Shown piece after piece: positions 1-11,021 of a stretch of 64,000 nucleotides of DNA. Position numbers and translations under genes: made by a program. Origin of the DNA: Orobanche coerulescens (Eukaryota; Streptophyta; Magnoliopsida; Lamiales; Orobanchaceae); the NCBI GenBank assembly GCA_033398695.1, contig CM065809.1, forward strand, positions 179,930,501 to 179,994,500. Direction: 5' to 3'. Under the pieces are notes generated by a model. The model worked only from the letters and a program-made list of their open reading frames with translations. It was not told the origin of the DNA and searched no databases. Within the stretch, counting starts at the first letter, position 1. Every line of letters starts with the position of its first letter.

Positions 1-1
1 T

Positions 2-2983
2 TCTCCTTCTTCTACTCACAGAGAACAGACCTTCTATTGTTGTGTCAATTCTGATGCCCAAATCTATACAACCTCTCTCCCCCACGTGGTCAACTAATCG
101 TCCCAATGGCGACCAATTATCGAACCAAAACGAAGTGGACCTCCCATTACGAACTTCAATTTTCAAGAAGGGTGCTGCTAAGGATCGAAACTTTAGAAGC
201 TTCCTCCACATCCATGGTCCCGCAGCGGTAGATTCTTTAATTGACCAAAGAGAACTCTTTCGAATTAGGTACATTCGAACCCAATTGACCCATAACGACT
301 CTGAACCCGAATACAATCGCCAAATGAGCTTGAGACAGCAAACTTTGTTAGCTTCATCAATAGGTCGAAGACCTAACCCACCTTCTGACTTTGGTTTACA
401 GACTTCTTTCCATGCAACCTTGTTTTTTTTCGAATTTAAAACCGGACCAGACCATAAAAACGCGTTACATATCTTCTCAATCTCCGTTATACAGCTTTTT
501 GGGAGCCGGAAAGCAGAAATCCAGAAGTTAACGAGGCTGTAAATAACTGAACCAATAAGCTGAAGACGACCCGCGAAGGAAAGGTGACGTGCGGTCCATG
601 TAGTTATGCGATTCCTGATCTTCTCAATAAGAGGATTATAATCATTGACTGACATCCTTTTAGTTAGCAACGGAAGACCCAGATAGCGTACCGGTAAAGT
701 GCCTGACTCAAAGGGGAATTGATCCAATATAGCTGTTTTTTGGACATCATTAACGCCAGCCACAAACAGAGTTGATTTTTCCAGACTAATGTGCAGTCCC
801 GATATACCCGCAAAATCCTTAAAGACCTCCAAAATACCTTCAATCGATCTCTTAGAGCCGTCAGCAAACACAATCATATCATCAGCAAAACATAGATGGC
901 TCAGTTTAAGGTTCTTACAATGAGGATGAAAACCCACTCTGTTATCCGCGTAAGCTTTATCCAACTTCTTGGACAGCACATGCATATATATGACGAACAA
1001 ATAAGGAGAGAGAGCACAACCTTGGCGAAGACCCCTGTTACTTCTGAAAAAACCCGCCAATTCGCCATTTACTTGAACCGAAAATGATGCTGTGGTCACA
1101 CACAGTCGAATCCAGTGGATATACGAATCTGGGAAACCAAGAGCGGACAAAGTGGTCAATAGAAAATGCCATTGCACTGAGTCAAAAGCTTTAGCAATAT
1201 CAATCTTAACCGCACATCTCGCTGAAACTGATTCCTTGTGATAATCTTTCACCAAATCAGAAGCAAGGAGAACATTCTCCATTAGCAATCTCCCTTTAAC
1301 AACAGCTGATTGATTTACAGACACGAATTTCGGAAGCACCTTTTTTAACCGGTTGGCAAGGAGCTTTGATATTACCTTATACATTACGTTACAGCAAGAG
1401 ATAGGCCGATAATCCTTCATCTCTATTGCTTCCTTCCTTTTAGGGATTAGCGCTAAGATCGTGGTATTTATACCCAATGGTAGAAAGCCTTTTGTAAAAG
1501 AAGACTTTATAGCTTCAGTGAAATCTGCACCAACAATCAACCAAGCTGCTTTAAAGAATTCAATGGTATACCCGTCAGGACCCGGTGATTTGTCTTTCGG
1601 CATAGCGAATAATACCTCTTTGATCTCCTTGTCCGTAACTTCCTGACTTAGCATTAAACTGTCTGATTCAGAGCATTTGTAACCCAACAAACCTTCAATT
1701 TCCTCCTTCGTACAGCCCAGAAAATCAGCTGGCACCGTTGTGAGAAACGTTTGGAAATAATCAGCTGCTATTTCTTTCATCTCTTCCTGGCCAGTAACAA
1801 TTACCTCTCCTTTTTTAAGTTCTCGAATCGAATTGAAACTTTCACGAGATTTGACAGCTCTATGAAATACCTTATTGTTTCCATCGCCAACCTTAAGCCA
1901 ATGTATTTTAGAACGCTGACAAAGATATTTTTCTTCTAACATGGCAAGAGTTTGCCACTTGTCGTAAGCATCATTTTCAGCAGCAATCGATGATGATGAT
2001 GGGTTTTGTAAAGTTTCTGCTTGACATGTACAAAGTTTGCCAAATGCTTCTCTCGTTCTTTTCACCAAGGAGCACATGTATTTTCGTCCCAATGATCGCA
2101 ACCTCGGCTTAAGTGCTTTAAGTTTCTTCCCCATGCGATATAAAGCTGAAGTTGAAGTAAAGATGGGTTCCGTATCATCCCAAAACTCCTGCACCAATGG
2201 TAAAAACTCCTCCAGCTCAGCCATCGCATTTGTGAATTTAAATGATTTCTTCGGTTTAAAACCACCGTCACCTATTTGAATACGACACCGGAGATGGTCC
2301 GAGCATCCTCCACCTTCAAATGTACAATAAGCCTGTGGAAAGACATCCAGCCACGCATCATTGATCAGCGAGCGGTCCAGCTTTTTACAACTTAACCCAT
2401 CTTTACACTTGTTGCACCAAGTGTAGTGTGGACCATGAAATTTCATATCCATGAGAGAACAATGTCGAACCGTATCATGAAAATCATGCATACCGGGCGG
2501 TATAGTAGGATCATTAGAGTATCCTGAATGCTCCTCAATGTCAAGAATCTCGTTAAAGTCACCGAGGATCAGCCAAGGTTTATTGCGAAAAGTAGGAGAT
2601 TCATGATGGCTTCGTATATCCTCCCATAGTTGCTTTCTCTTTTCAACAAAGTTAGAAGCATACACAAAGGAGCAGAAAAATTCATCCTTATAACCTTCCA
2701 ACAAAATCGAAACTGTTACCATTTGCCCACTTGTGAAAACTGGAGTTACACGGGTATCTTGGCTCCATACAACCCAAATCCTTCCCAAGCGATGAGATTC
2801 ATAATTAGAAATGAAGGACCAGTCTTTGAATACTTGAGAAACAATCCGATAAGCTTTCCTTCCCTTGACCCTAGTTTCCAAAAGACCACCAAATTTGAAT
2901 GAAGAGCACTTTATCCAGTCACGAACTACGTTATGTTTAGTACCTCTATTGAATCCACGGATGTTCCAAAAAAAACCAGACAT
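2..2983 (-). CDS. LINE ORF2: endonuclease-reverse transcriptase, partial at window edge
   Basis: Starting at the ATG at 2981-2983, I read about 994 codons on the minus strand with no stop before the window edge. The N-terminal ~230 residues are an exonuclease-endonuclease-phosphatase type nuclease: WNIRGFN at the start, then LGDFNEI, HYTWCN and a terminal SDH motif. This domain nicks target DNA. Reverse transcriptase follows at about residues 450-750. It has a KSPGPDG motif, a DYRPISCCN motif, KIDIAKAFDSV, RGLRQGCALSP and the catalytic FADD at residues 699-702. A C-terminal region with GGLGLR and WRKLL motifs follows. Plant ORF2 is usually about 1,200-1,350 residues, so the RNase H or C-terminal zinc region lies off the edge. 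The open frame argues for a fairly recent copy. Confidence 0.9.
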   Translation of the reverse strand, partial: MSGFFWNIRGFNRGTKHNVVRDWIKCSSFKFGGLLETRVKGRKAYRIVSQVFKDWSFISNYESHRLGRIWVVWSQDTRVTPVFTSGQMVTVSILLEGYKDEFFCSFVYASNFVEKRKQLWEDIRSHHESPTFRNKPWLILGDFNEILDIEEHSGYSNDPTIPPGMHDFHDTVRHCSLMDMKFHGPHYTWCNKCKDGLSCKKLDRSLINDAWLDVFPQAYCTFEGGGCSDHLRCRIQIGDGGFKPKKSFKFTNAMAELEEFLPLVQEFWDDTEPIFTSTSALYRMGKKLKALKPRLRSLGRKYMCSLVKRTREAFGKLCTCQAETLQNPSSSSIAAENDAYDKWQTLAMLEEKYLCQRSKIHWLKVGDGNNKVFHRAVKSRESFNSIRELKKGEVIVTGQEEMKEIAADYFQTFLTTVPADFLGCTKEEIEGLLGYKCSESDSLMLSQEVTDKEIKEVLFAMPKDKSPGPDGYTIEFFKAAWLIVGADFTEAIKSSFTKGFLPLGINTTILALIPKRKEAIEMKDYRPISCCNVMYKVISKLLANRLKKVLPKFVSVNQSAVVKGRLLMENVLLASDLVKDYHKESVSARCAVKIDIAKAFDSVQWHFLLTTLSALGFPDSYIHWIRLCVTTASFSVQVNGELAGFFRSNRGLRQGCALSPYLFVIYMHVLSKKLDKAYADNRVGFHPHCKNLKLSHLCFADDMIVFADGSKRSIEGILEVFKDFAGISGLHISLEKSTLFVAGVNDVQKTAILDQFPFESGTLPVRYLGLPLLTKRMSVNDYNPLIEKIRNRITTWTARHLSFAGRLQLIGSVIYSLVNFWISAFRLPKSCITEIEKICNAFLWSGPVLNSKKNKVAWKEVCKPKSEGGLGLRPIDEANKVCCLKLIWRLYSGSESLWVNWVRMYLIRKSSLWSIKESTAAGPWMWRKLLKFRSLAAPFLKIEVRNGRSTSFWFDNWSPLGRLVDHVGERGCIDLGIRIDTTIEGLFSVSRRRR

Positions 2984-2986
2984 GGA

Positions 2987-3391
2987 TTAATGATGGGGTT
3001 GAGAAGACCTTTGATTCGGAATATGAGGAACTGAAGTCCTCGTATTCTGCCTTGTGGATCCAAGATTAAATTTGTGTGCCTCCTTTGACAATCTGGGAAG
3101 AGATTGTCGTAATGTCACACCGTTATCTTCTGTACTTTCAGCTTTTCCATTATCTTCTATTTTTTCCACGTTTCTATCGTCACCAACCACGGATTCTTGT
3201 GCTTCAGATACACCCTCACTGCAAGAGGTAGCCTCATTATCTTCTTTTCCCTCAGATTGTGGACCCTCTGTTAGATCATCATGTGCCTGATTCTCAGGTT
3301 CTTCCCCATCCTCCCTCTTATCACTCAAAACAGAAAATCTAGAGTTCGAAAGGATCGAAATTTCACCAAATTTGAGTTCAGAATTTTTCTT
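2987..3391 (-). other. In-frame continuation of LINE ORF1 after a TAG codon
   Basis: Downstream of the ORF1 TAG, the same frame continues without a stop to a TAA at 2987-2989, one codon before the ORF2 ATG. The translation is hydrophilic, rich in Glu, Asp and Ser, and then basic near its end. It has no Met before ORF2 that would make a convincing separate start. It is best read as the original ORF1 C-terminal tail, cut off by one nonsense change. Stop-codon readthrough is a less likely alternative. Confidence 0.6.
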
Positions 3392-4714
3392 CTATGGAGT
3401 TCTTATACTCTTTGATGGTGGGCCTGCCTCGGTTGGTTCCTTTTCAACTGGAAGAGTCGTTTCTTGCTGCTTCTCCTTCACCACCCAAATAGGACCTGTC
3501 TTCTTAGGTATTGCCCGAGGAGAGACCGGATTTGACTCTCCATTGATCTTATTCTCCATCCCAGCACCGGTAGATTCTGTTTCCTTACCCTTGTTCTCCG
3601 ATCCAGCTGGTTTACGATTTCCAGCACCTGATATTTCATTTGCTCTCCGCTTCAAATCAGCCATTGTACCTCGGTTTCCCTTCTGCGTAATACATCCATC
3701 CACCGAATGTCCCCACTTCTCACAAACAGAACAACGAGGAGGTAACCAAGGATATTCGAAAGTGACAATCTTGTCGATCCCATTGTTGGACTGGAATTTG
3801 TAAATAGTTGGTAGAGGTTTGGATAAATCAGCCTCGACAAATACTTTTGCTTCAACAAAACTAGTACAGGACTCTGTCTCCGGATGGAGCCATTTTGCGT
3901 AACCAATGGGTGCTGTAAGAAAGCTGAGCCCTTTCCATGAGAACATTGAATGCGGAACCCCCTTAACTGTAACCCAAAGAGGAATGGACTTCGTTTCCGG
4001 TTGAGCTTCTTCAATATCCGGACTCCATTTCGATACTGTCATAGGTATGTTACAAATGTTCCACATACCTCTTCTCACAACTCTCTCCCTAGTGGCTTTG
4101 TCACGAATTCTAAACTTCACAGTAGTTTCATTAACGACAAAAATATCAATCTGAACAGATTTACCTTTCAAAGGCCAAATCTTTTTAACGAGGTTATGAA
4201 TGTTCCCAACATAGGGAGCCTTAGATAGAAACTGCCCGATGAGGAAATCTTCCCATAAAGGTGGAGCATCAACAAAAACTTCATCTGGAATTTGGATTGT
4301 GGGAACTCCATCAATCTCCTCCACCTTGAAGTCAAACTGTGTCAATGTAGGCTTATTTTTTACAACAGAAGACCATGAAGAACCCTTCACACCATCTTGC
4401 GATTCTGGTTGAGAATCGGACTGTTTAATCTTTCCATTACTATCATTCGATCCATTACCAGATTCACCAATCAATCCATTGTGAAGAACCTCTTTTGCAG
4501 AACTAGAAACCCCATCATTACCTGGTACCTTTGCATCGATAGAGCCTTCCTGTGAACCGTTAGCGTCAGCGCACAAGCTCGATCCTGCCTTCAAATTTCG
4601 TGGATTTCGTGGAGATTGCACCTTTTCCTGATTTTCCTCCGCTTCCTCTAGCTCAGAATCGCCGTCGATTACACTTCTATCATCCTCAGAAGTCTGAAAT
4701 TCAGCTCGCTCCAT
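3392..4714 (-). CDS. LINE ORF1: DUF4283/zinc-knuckle RNA-binding protein
   Basis: The first true ATG of this frame is at 4714; an upstream GTG at 4729 is unlikely to be used. It encodes about 440 residues. The N-terminus is acidic and Ser/Asn-rich. A DUF4283-like domain follows (roughly residues 150-310, with WEDFLIGQFLSKAP and the MWNICNIPMTVSKWSPD region). Then comes a CCHC knuckle, CSVCEKWGHSVDGC. The C-terminus is Lys/Pro/Thr-rich and ends at a TAG at 3392-3394. By family, it coats LINE RNA for target-primed reverse transcription. The TAG may be premature, because the same frame stays open for about 134 more codons, nearly reaching ORF2. Confidence 0.85.
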   Translation of the reverse strand: MERAEFQTSEDDRSVIDGDSELEEAEENQEKVQSPRNPRNLKAGSSLCADANGSQEGSIDAKVPGNDGVSSSAKEVLHNGLIGESGNGSNDSNGKIKQSDSQPESQDGVKGSSWSSVVKNKPTLTQFDFKVEEIDGVPTIQIPDEVFVDAPPLWEDFLIGQFLSKAPYVGNIHNLVKKIWPLKGKSVQIDIFVVNETTVKFRIRDKATRERVVRRGMWNICNIPMTVSKWSPDIEEAQPETKSIPLWVTVKGVPHSMFSWKGLSFLTAPIGYAKWLHPETESCTSFVEAKVFVEADLSKPLPTIYKFQSNNGIDKIVTFEYPWLPPRCSVCEKWGHSVDGCITQKGNRGTMADLKRRANEISGAGNRKPAGSENKGKETESTGAGMENKINGESNPVSPRAIPKKTGPIWVVKEKQQETTLPVEKEPTEAGPPSKSIRTP

Positions 4715-4790
4715 ATTCTCTTTCAGCACTTTTTATCCAAACTTTTGTTAATTTCTGATGTTCTTTCTTCAGTTCGGGAGCTTTCTAGAT

Positions 4791-5377
4791 GATAAATGAT
4801 TAATATTTATATCATTAAAAAAAATAAACTAATATATGTGAAATATATTTTTGATTCAAAAACTAGAGAAATTGTTGGAGAATAATTACAATGGGTAATT
4901 TATTTTATTTTAATAATGAGACTAGAGTTGGACACACAAGTCAAACAGTTCGCAAGATATTTGAAACTCAGGCTTAAAAGAACATTGTCCAATATTCATT
5001 TATTTATTAAAAGAGTCAGATATTTGAAAATTATCATATACTCCCTAGATCTTCTAAAAATTTGCCAACTTTTGACCGAGACGAGTTGTAAAGAAATGTT
5101 CAAATGGTGTGTTAATAATAAAGTTGTGATATTAAAAAGTAGGTAAGCATGTGGAGTATTTATTACTAAAGATAGAAAATTACATATTTTTCGTGAACGA
5201 GACGACACAAAATTGTGACAAAAATATTCGTAGACGGAAAATGACCTCCAGCAATCGATAATGATTTATCTAGAAAGGTAGTGCCGTAATTAGTTATACA
5301 CAAAATTCTGTTCTTTTTCCATTAACACAATCATCTCTAATTAGTTTATAAATAATGTTTAGGTACGAGTAAGACCC
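4791..5377. other. AT-rich intergenic sequence, no gene seen
   Basis: This is AT-rich sequence between the LINE 5' end and the inverted-repeat element that starts at 5378. Two short opposing open frames near 4916-5208 overlap each other, have no recognisable domain and no codon bias, and I read them as chance. Confidence 0.6.
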
Positions 5378-5473
5378 TGTTCTTCTGGACTTATTTTTCA
5401 GTTTTTCAGTTCAGGTCCATTTAGTTCAATTCAATTCAATTCAATTCAGTTCAGGTCCATTCAGTTCAGTTCA

Positions 5474-5690
5474 GTTATTATTATTATTATTAATAATAAT
5501 TTTTATTATTAATAATAAAAATTTTGGTTAGTATTATTATTACTAAATAATATTTACTATTATTAATAATAATATTTATTATTATCGTTGTTGTTGTTGA
5601 TGATTACTACTATTATTATTATTATCAATTATCATTATTATCATTGTTATTATCATTATTATTATAGTTATTATCGTTATTGTTAATAAA
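5474..5690. repeat. Imperfect (ATT)n/(GTT)n microsatellite
   Basis: A run of TTA/TAA/TTG triplets, interrupted and drifting in phase, inside the inverted-repeat element. Confidence 0.8.
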
Positions 5691-6766
5691 GAAAAAAAAA
5701 ATTACACTAAAAGCTTTTGGGCTAATTTGAAGTTACACCACAACCGTTTTTTTCATCCGACACCAAAACATTTCAAAAATTTTGAAATCACATAAATGTT
5801 GTGGATGGAGTTAATAATTTCCGTCAGAAAAATAAAAAGTAAAAAAAAAACTGAAATTTCTGGAAAATCTGAAAAAAAAAATCTGAAAATTCTGAAAAAT
5901 TCCGCAAAATTTAAAAAATCTGAAAAAAAATCGAAATTTTATTTTTTAAGAAAAAATAGCTTGAATAATAATATTAAAAATCAGATTTATTATTTAAAAT
6001 TCAAAAATAAAAAGTAAAAAACAAAAAAAAATCTGGAAAATTTAAAATAAAGTTCCGATTCTAGAAAATTCTGGAAAATTTAAAGTAAAATTCTGAAAAT
6101 TCTGAAAATAATTATATTAAAAATCAGAACTTTTACTTGTACTTTTGAATTTTAAATAAAAGATCTGGTTTTTAATATTATTATTCTAGATAATTTTTTT
6201 CTTAAAAAATAAAAGTTCTGATTATTTTTCATATTTTTTAAATTTTCCAGCATTTTCAGAATTTTTTTATTTTTTACTTTTTATTTTTGAATCTTAAATA
6301 AAAAATTCTGATTTTTAATATTAGTCGATATATTTTTTTCTTGAAAAATAAAAGTTCCAATTTTTATATCAGATTTTTTAAATTTTCCAGAATTTCCAGA
6401 TTTTTTTTTATTTTTTACTTTTTGTTTTTGAATTTTAAATAAAAGATGCGACTTTTAATCTTAGTGTAATTGGTAAATTTTTAATATTATTATTTTTGGG
6501 ATTTTCTGATATGATACATAAATTTGTAAAGTATTAGAAGTTAACTATGGATATGCATGAATAGTAATAATATTTTCTTAAAAATAAAAGTTTGAATCTG
6601 ACAAATTATTTGATATTTTAGCTATAATTTATATTTTTTCTAATTTACTCGTATCAAATAGATCTCAATTGATCATTTACATTTTATTATATTATTATTT
6701 TTATTATTATTTTATTCCTTTTAATTAATTTTATTTTATTGTTATTATATTATTATTATAATTATT

Positions 6767-6770
<4 letters not shown>

Positions 6771-6804
<34 letters not shown>
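6771..6804. repeat. (TA)n microsatellite
   Basis: An uninterrupted TA dinucleotide run close to the right end of the inverted-repeat element. Confidence 0.9.
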
Positions 6805-6806
<2 letters not shown>

Positions 6807-7012
6807 ATTCGGTTTCATTCAGTTCAGATTCATTCAGTCCAAAAGAACATACCATAACTAACTTTGACATGTAGTTTGCAACAATTTAGTATTGATACTA
6901 ATAAAACATCAAACTCATGTAATGTAGATTTGTTAGCAAAATTTGGAGGCTTATAGAAGTATATACTTTTGGTGAAAGTTTCGACGCCAACTATGAATGA
7001 AATATTAAGTTA

Positions 7013-7981
7013 AAATTTAAAGGCAAAATAGCTCTAGTAGGAATTTAAGTTTGACATTTTTATTATTTAAGGAACTAAAATTTAAAGTGTATCAAAATTG
7101 AGACTCAAATTTATTCTGTTATACACGTTAGGGACTCCGTTATTTTTAATCCGTTAAGTTTTAACGGACTGCTGACATGGGCGTTAAATACCACGTGTCA
7201 GCTTTTTATTGGTCGGTAATAATAATAAAATAATATAAATTTCTAAATTTTTGTAATAATAATAAAATAACAATAAAAATATAAAAGTCTAAAAAAATAT
7301 AAAAAATAAAAAAATCTGGATTTGTTTTTAAAAAAATTGAAACTTTATTTTTTTAAAAAAATCTGGAATATTAGTATTTAAAATGAGATGTTCTTATTTA
7401 AAGTTTGAAAATAAAAAATAAAAAATTAAAAAATTTGGATCTAATTATTATAAACAGCTTTTTTTAAAAAAAAAAAAGGTATATTATTTTTCATAAATAA
7501 ACAAAAAACTGGATCTAATTTTTGATAATAATAATAATAATAAATATTATTTTACAAAAAATCTAAAAATCTAAAAAACAAATAAAAGATTAATTATAAA
7601 TCAGATCCAAATATTTTAATTTTTATTTTTTATTTTTAAACATTAAATAAAAACATCTGATGTTTAATATTAATATCCCAGATTTTAAAAAAAAAAGTTT
7701 CAATTTTTTAAAGAAGTTCCTGATTTTTTATCCTTTTTTTATTTTTTTTATTTTTTATTATTATTAATACAAAAATCTAGAAATTTTTATTATTATTTTA
7801 TTATTATTACCGACAATAAAATGCTGACATGTGGCACTTAACGAGTTAAAAATAACGAAGATCCTAACGTGTATAACGGAATAAACTTGAGTCCTTACTT
7901 TTATACACTTTAAAGTTAGTCCCTTAAGTGATAGAAATATCAAACTTGAGTCCCTATTAGAGCTATTTTGCCAAATTTAAA
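7013..7981. mobile_element. Mutator-like MITE with long TIRs and a 9-bp target duplication
   Basis: The element (7022-7972) starts with GGCAAAATAGCTCTA and ends with the complement TAGAGCTATTTTGCC. The two ends match over about 200 bp; the inverted repeats include the shared CACGTGTCAGC-type and TTATTGGTCGGTAATAATAA-type stretches. It is flanked on both sides by AAATTTAAA (7013-7021 and 7973-7981). A 9-bp duplication plus long TIRs is the Mutator (MULE) signature. The duplication is low complexity, so some chance of coincidence remains. The interior is AT-rich and non-coding. A truncated relative lies at 13436-13765. Confidence 0.75.
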
Positions 7982-8100
7982 TGTTAAAAAACACATAAAA
8001 GCTAGGGGGGATTATTTAGTAGTATTGTTATTATTATTATTATTATTATTAGTTCCAAACAAATCACCAAAAAAATAATAAATTCAAAGAGATTACAAAA

Positions 8101-8743
8101 TAGGGGTGTGCATGGTACGGTATGGTACGATTTTAGGGTAAAACCGATATCGTACCAAATATATTCAGTTTATTATGATTTAATACCATATACATACGGG
8201 TTTTTTCGGTTTGGTAGTTCAGTATTTCGGTTTGGTTTATATCGGTACGATATTTTTTCGGTTTTTCTACTTGATACTTGATAGCATTAATAATACAAAA
8301 ATACTCGAATAAATTAATTCAACAAGGTACCATAAATAGCTGATCCAAATTAATAGCTAAACCAAAAAAATCACACCAACCTTAAGATAGTAACTAATTT
8401 GTTCAAGTTTTCATCCAACTATTTTGGAGGATAAAATAAAAAAAAAAAAAAAAGACAAACAAGTATCTTGAACTTTAATAAATTTGTTATACTTCTATAT
8501 TCATATGAGATTGTAACTACTATATATATATATATATATATGATATATTATCATAAAAATATTTAATATAAATAACGGTACGGTACGGGTTTTTTTTTTC
8601 GGTATTTAAGTCAAATACCGTACCGTTACCGAAGTTTCAGTTTTATAAAAAATAAAAACCATGTCGGTTTAAGCGGTTTATCGGTTTTTTCGGTACGATT
8701 TTTACGGGGCGGTGCGTTTTTTCGGTTTCTTTGCACACCCCTA
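8101..8743 (+). mobile_element. hAT-type MITE, copy 1
   Basis: The ends are TAGGGGTGTGCA and TGCACACCCCTA, typical of plant hAT elements. The interior is non-coding, rich in GGTACGGTA/ATCGGTTT motifs, and has subterminal inverted homology. The right flank is GGGTTCAG, but the left flank is TTACAAAA, so the expected 8-bp duplication is absent here. The copy at 15119-15770 keeps it. Confidence 0.8.
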
Positions 8744-9655
8744 GGGTTCAGCCACTTGCAATTGTACAGCAGCAGAAATAAACAGAAATAATGAGTATGG
8801 AATTCAGCCACCCGAGCTTCTTTAAAATTTATGTACTTGTACTCGTCATAAACTCAATTAAAAGATAATTTTACTAATTATTCCAGTTCAAAACGCATAT
8901 AATAACACACGAAAGAATGAAAATATGGTACAAATATTCAAATTTGTTTAAAATCTTTATACCCATATTCATCAAACTCGATTAAAATATGACTTTATTA
9001 CCGTTTATATCACAAACCCTATATAATATCCACTAATTACTCAACGTATTAAAATTTATATAATTTAAATAAGTAAACATAAGTTGCTATACTAATTGGT
9101 TAATCCATATCAATAAAAACTCAAACATTGTAAAATAATGATTAAAAATAAATATTATAAATGACAAAAGATTAAAATTTAAATTCCTAGTATAATTTTG
9201 GAATTATACAATCTTCAAAACTCTTTACAATTTATATACCTATACTTTGAGGATTCAAGATTTGAGATAAATAATAAAAAAAATTCGATACTTTTTACTC
9301 CATAATTATTTTGCACGTTTAATAATTTTATTTTTATTGAAAAAATAATTTGGCTAATATTAATTTGATTGATTATTAAGCCAAATATAATTTTATTTCT
9401 ATTGAATATTTAATTTGGCTATACACTAGTTTTGTCTATATATCGACACCCATTAAATAAATCAGTTAAACATTCAAATTGAGTTTGAATAAATATGTTA
9501 ATATTTAAGTAATCTGTGTTCATAAATTTAATCGGATACCATTTTTTAATTGAAAACGAAAATAATTAAATAAACTTTGCTGTCAATTTTTCTTGCGGGC
9601 CAGTAAGTAATGGCCCGACCCATAAAAAATTGCATTTCAACACACACATATAATA
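8744..9655 (-). mobile_element. Helitron-derived fragment (left arm copy)
   Basis: This sequence matches the minus-strand Helitron fragment at 15771-16283 and, in reverse, the 3' half of the complete Helitron at 17340-19785. Neither Helitron terminus is present here. It continues past the shared part to about 9650, ending in a CA/TA microsatellite beside the captured gene fragment. It is non-coding. Confidence 0.65.
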
Positions 9656-9659
9656 TATA

Positions 9660-10258
9660 TATATATGTACATCTAGGGTTTTAACTTTCCACACCCTAGG
9701 GTTTGTTTGTTTTCTACTGTGTTGTGTTTCCAGATCTGCAAAATGTCGGGCAGTTCTCGTTCTGGTTCTGGAGTGTCTCAAGGATCAATCCCCTCAGTGA
9801 ATCAGCCCACGCCACCTGTCTTCTCCGATCAAGAATCAATCCCCTCAGCGAATCTGCCCACGCCACCCGTCCTCTCCGATCAAGGATCAATCCCCTCAGT
9901 GAATCAGCCCACGCCACCTGTCCGCCACTTCTCTGGCGATTCCTTTTCAGGCGGCTCTCCGGTTCACTCCGGCGGTGGTGGCGCCACTTGTGAAGCGCTA
10001 CCGGACGACTGGTCGGAGTGAACCGGAGAGCCGCCTGAAAAGGAATCGCCAGAGAAGTGGCGGACAGGTGGCGTGGGCTGATTCACTGAGGGGATTGATC
10101 CTTGATCGGAGAGGACGGGTGGTGTGGGCTGATTCACTGAGGGGATTGATCCTTGAGACACTCCAGAACGAGAACTGCCCGATATTTTGCAGATCTGGAA
10201 ACACAACAGAGTAGAAAACAAACAAACCCTAGGGTGTGGAAAGTTAAAACCCTAGATG

Positions 10259-10262
<4 letters not shown>
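9660..10262. repeat. Palindrome 1: captured gene 5' end facing its own inverted copy
   Basis: From about 9669 to 9970 the sequence reads as a 5' UTR (CTAGGGTTTTAACTTTCCA...) plus coding start. From 10015 to about 10258 it is repeated in reverse complement. The two arms are separated by a unique 44-bp spacer (9971-10014). The right arm has only two of the three 51-bp repeat units found in the left arm. Confidence 0.9.
9743..10021 (+). pseudogene. Captured gene 5' fragment with 17-residue repeats (palindrome 1)
   Basis: The ATG at 9743 opens a 92-codon frame. It starts MSGSSRSGSG and then has three 17-residue repeats (GSIPSVNQPTPPVFSDQ and two variants), encoded by 51-bp tandem units. A RHFSGDSFSGGSP stretch follows. 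The frame then crosses the spacer and stops just inside the inverted arm, so the native C-terminus is missing. The preceding AGGGTTT-rich leader looks like a plant 5' UTR. I do not recognise the parent gene. The inverted copies of this fragment have ATA in place of the ATG in palindrome 1's right arm and palindrome 2's left arm. Confidence 0.5.
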
Positions 10263-10289
<27 letters not shown>

Positions 10290-10291
<2 letters not shown>

Positions 10292-11021
10292 AACACAATG
10301 AAAATATGGTACAAATATTCATATTTGTTTAAAATCTTTATACCCATATTCATCAAACTCGATTAAAATATGACTTTATTACCGTTTATATCACAAACCC
10401 TATATAATATCATCCACTAATTACTCAACGTATTAAAATTTATATAATTTAAATAAGTAAATATAAGTTGCTATACTAATTGGTTAATCCATATCAATAA
10501 AAACTCAAACATTGTAAAATAATGATTACAAATAAATATTATAATGACAAAAGATTAAAATTTAAATTCCTAGTATAATTTTGGAATTATACAATCTTCA
10601 AAACTCTTTAATTTATATACTTATACTTTGAGGATTCAAGATTTGAGATAAATAATAAAAAAAATTCGATACTTTTTACTCCATAATTATTTTGCACGTT
10701 TAATAATTTTATTTTTATTGAAAAAAATAATTTGGCTAATATTAATTTGATTGATTATTAAGCCAAATATAGTTTTATTTCTATTGAATATTTAATTTGG
10801 CTATACACTAGTTTTGTCTATATATCGACACCCATTAAATAAATCAGTTAAACATTCAAATTGAGTTTGAATAAATATGTTAATATTTAAGTAATCTGTG
10901 TTCATAAATTTAATCGAATACCATTTTTTAATTGAAAACGAAAATAATTAAATAAACTTTGTTGTCAATTTTTCTTGCGGGCCAGTAAGTAATGGCCCGG
11001 CCCATAAAGAATTGCATTTCA

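Larger units (their letters stand above)
1..4790 (-). mobile_element. L1-like LINE retrotransposon, 3' end beyond the window
   Basis: A non-LTR retrotransposon on the minus strand. It runs from a short 5' UTR near 4715-4790 (boundary estimated) through ORF1 (DUF4283-type RNA-binding region and zinc knuckle) to ORF2 (endonuclease and reverse transcriptase), and leaves the window at base 1. ORF1, its in-frame tail and ORF2 all share one reading frame. The tail's TAA is followed by one codon and then the ORF2 ATG. The 3' UTR, poly-A tail and target duplications lie outside, so integrity at that end cannot be judged. The order and domains are those of plant L1-type LINEs. Confidence 0.9.
5378..6849. 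mobile_element. AT-rich non-autonomous element with 14-bp inverted ends
   Basis: The left end TGTTCTTCTGGACT (5378-5391) is mirrored by AGTCCAAAAGAACA (6836-6849), with one mismatch. Just inside both ends are CAGTTCAG/CATTCAGT-type repeats. The interior is nearly all A/T, with ATT/TTA and GTT microsatellite tracts (about 5474-5690), A/T homopolymer blocks and a TA dinucleotide tract (about 6771-6804). There is no coding region and no clear target duplication, so the superfamily is not assigned. Confidence 0.5.

Noticed and set aside
42..542. 166-codon plus-strand frame at the window start
   Set aside because: Antisense to the conserved LINE ORF2 coding sequence; it has no domain and starts with GTG.
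3372..3803. 143-codon plus-strand frame
   Set aside because: Antisense shadow of LINE ORF1.
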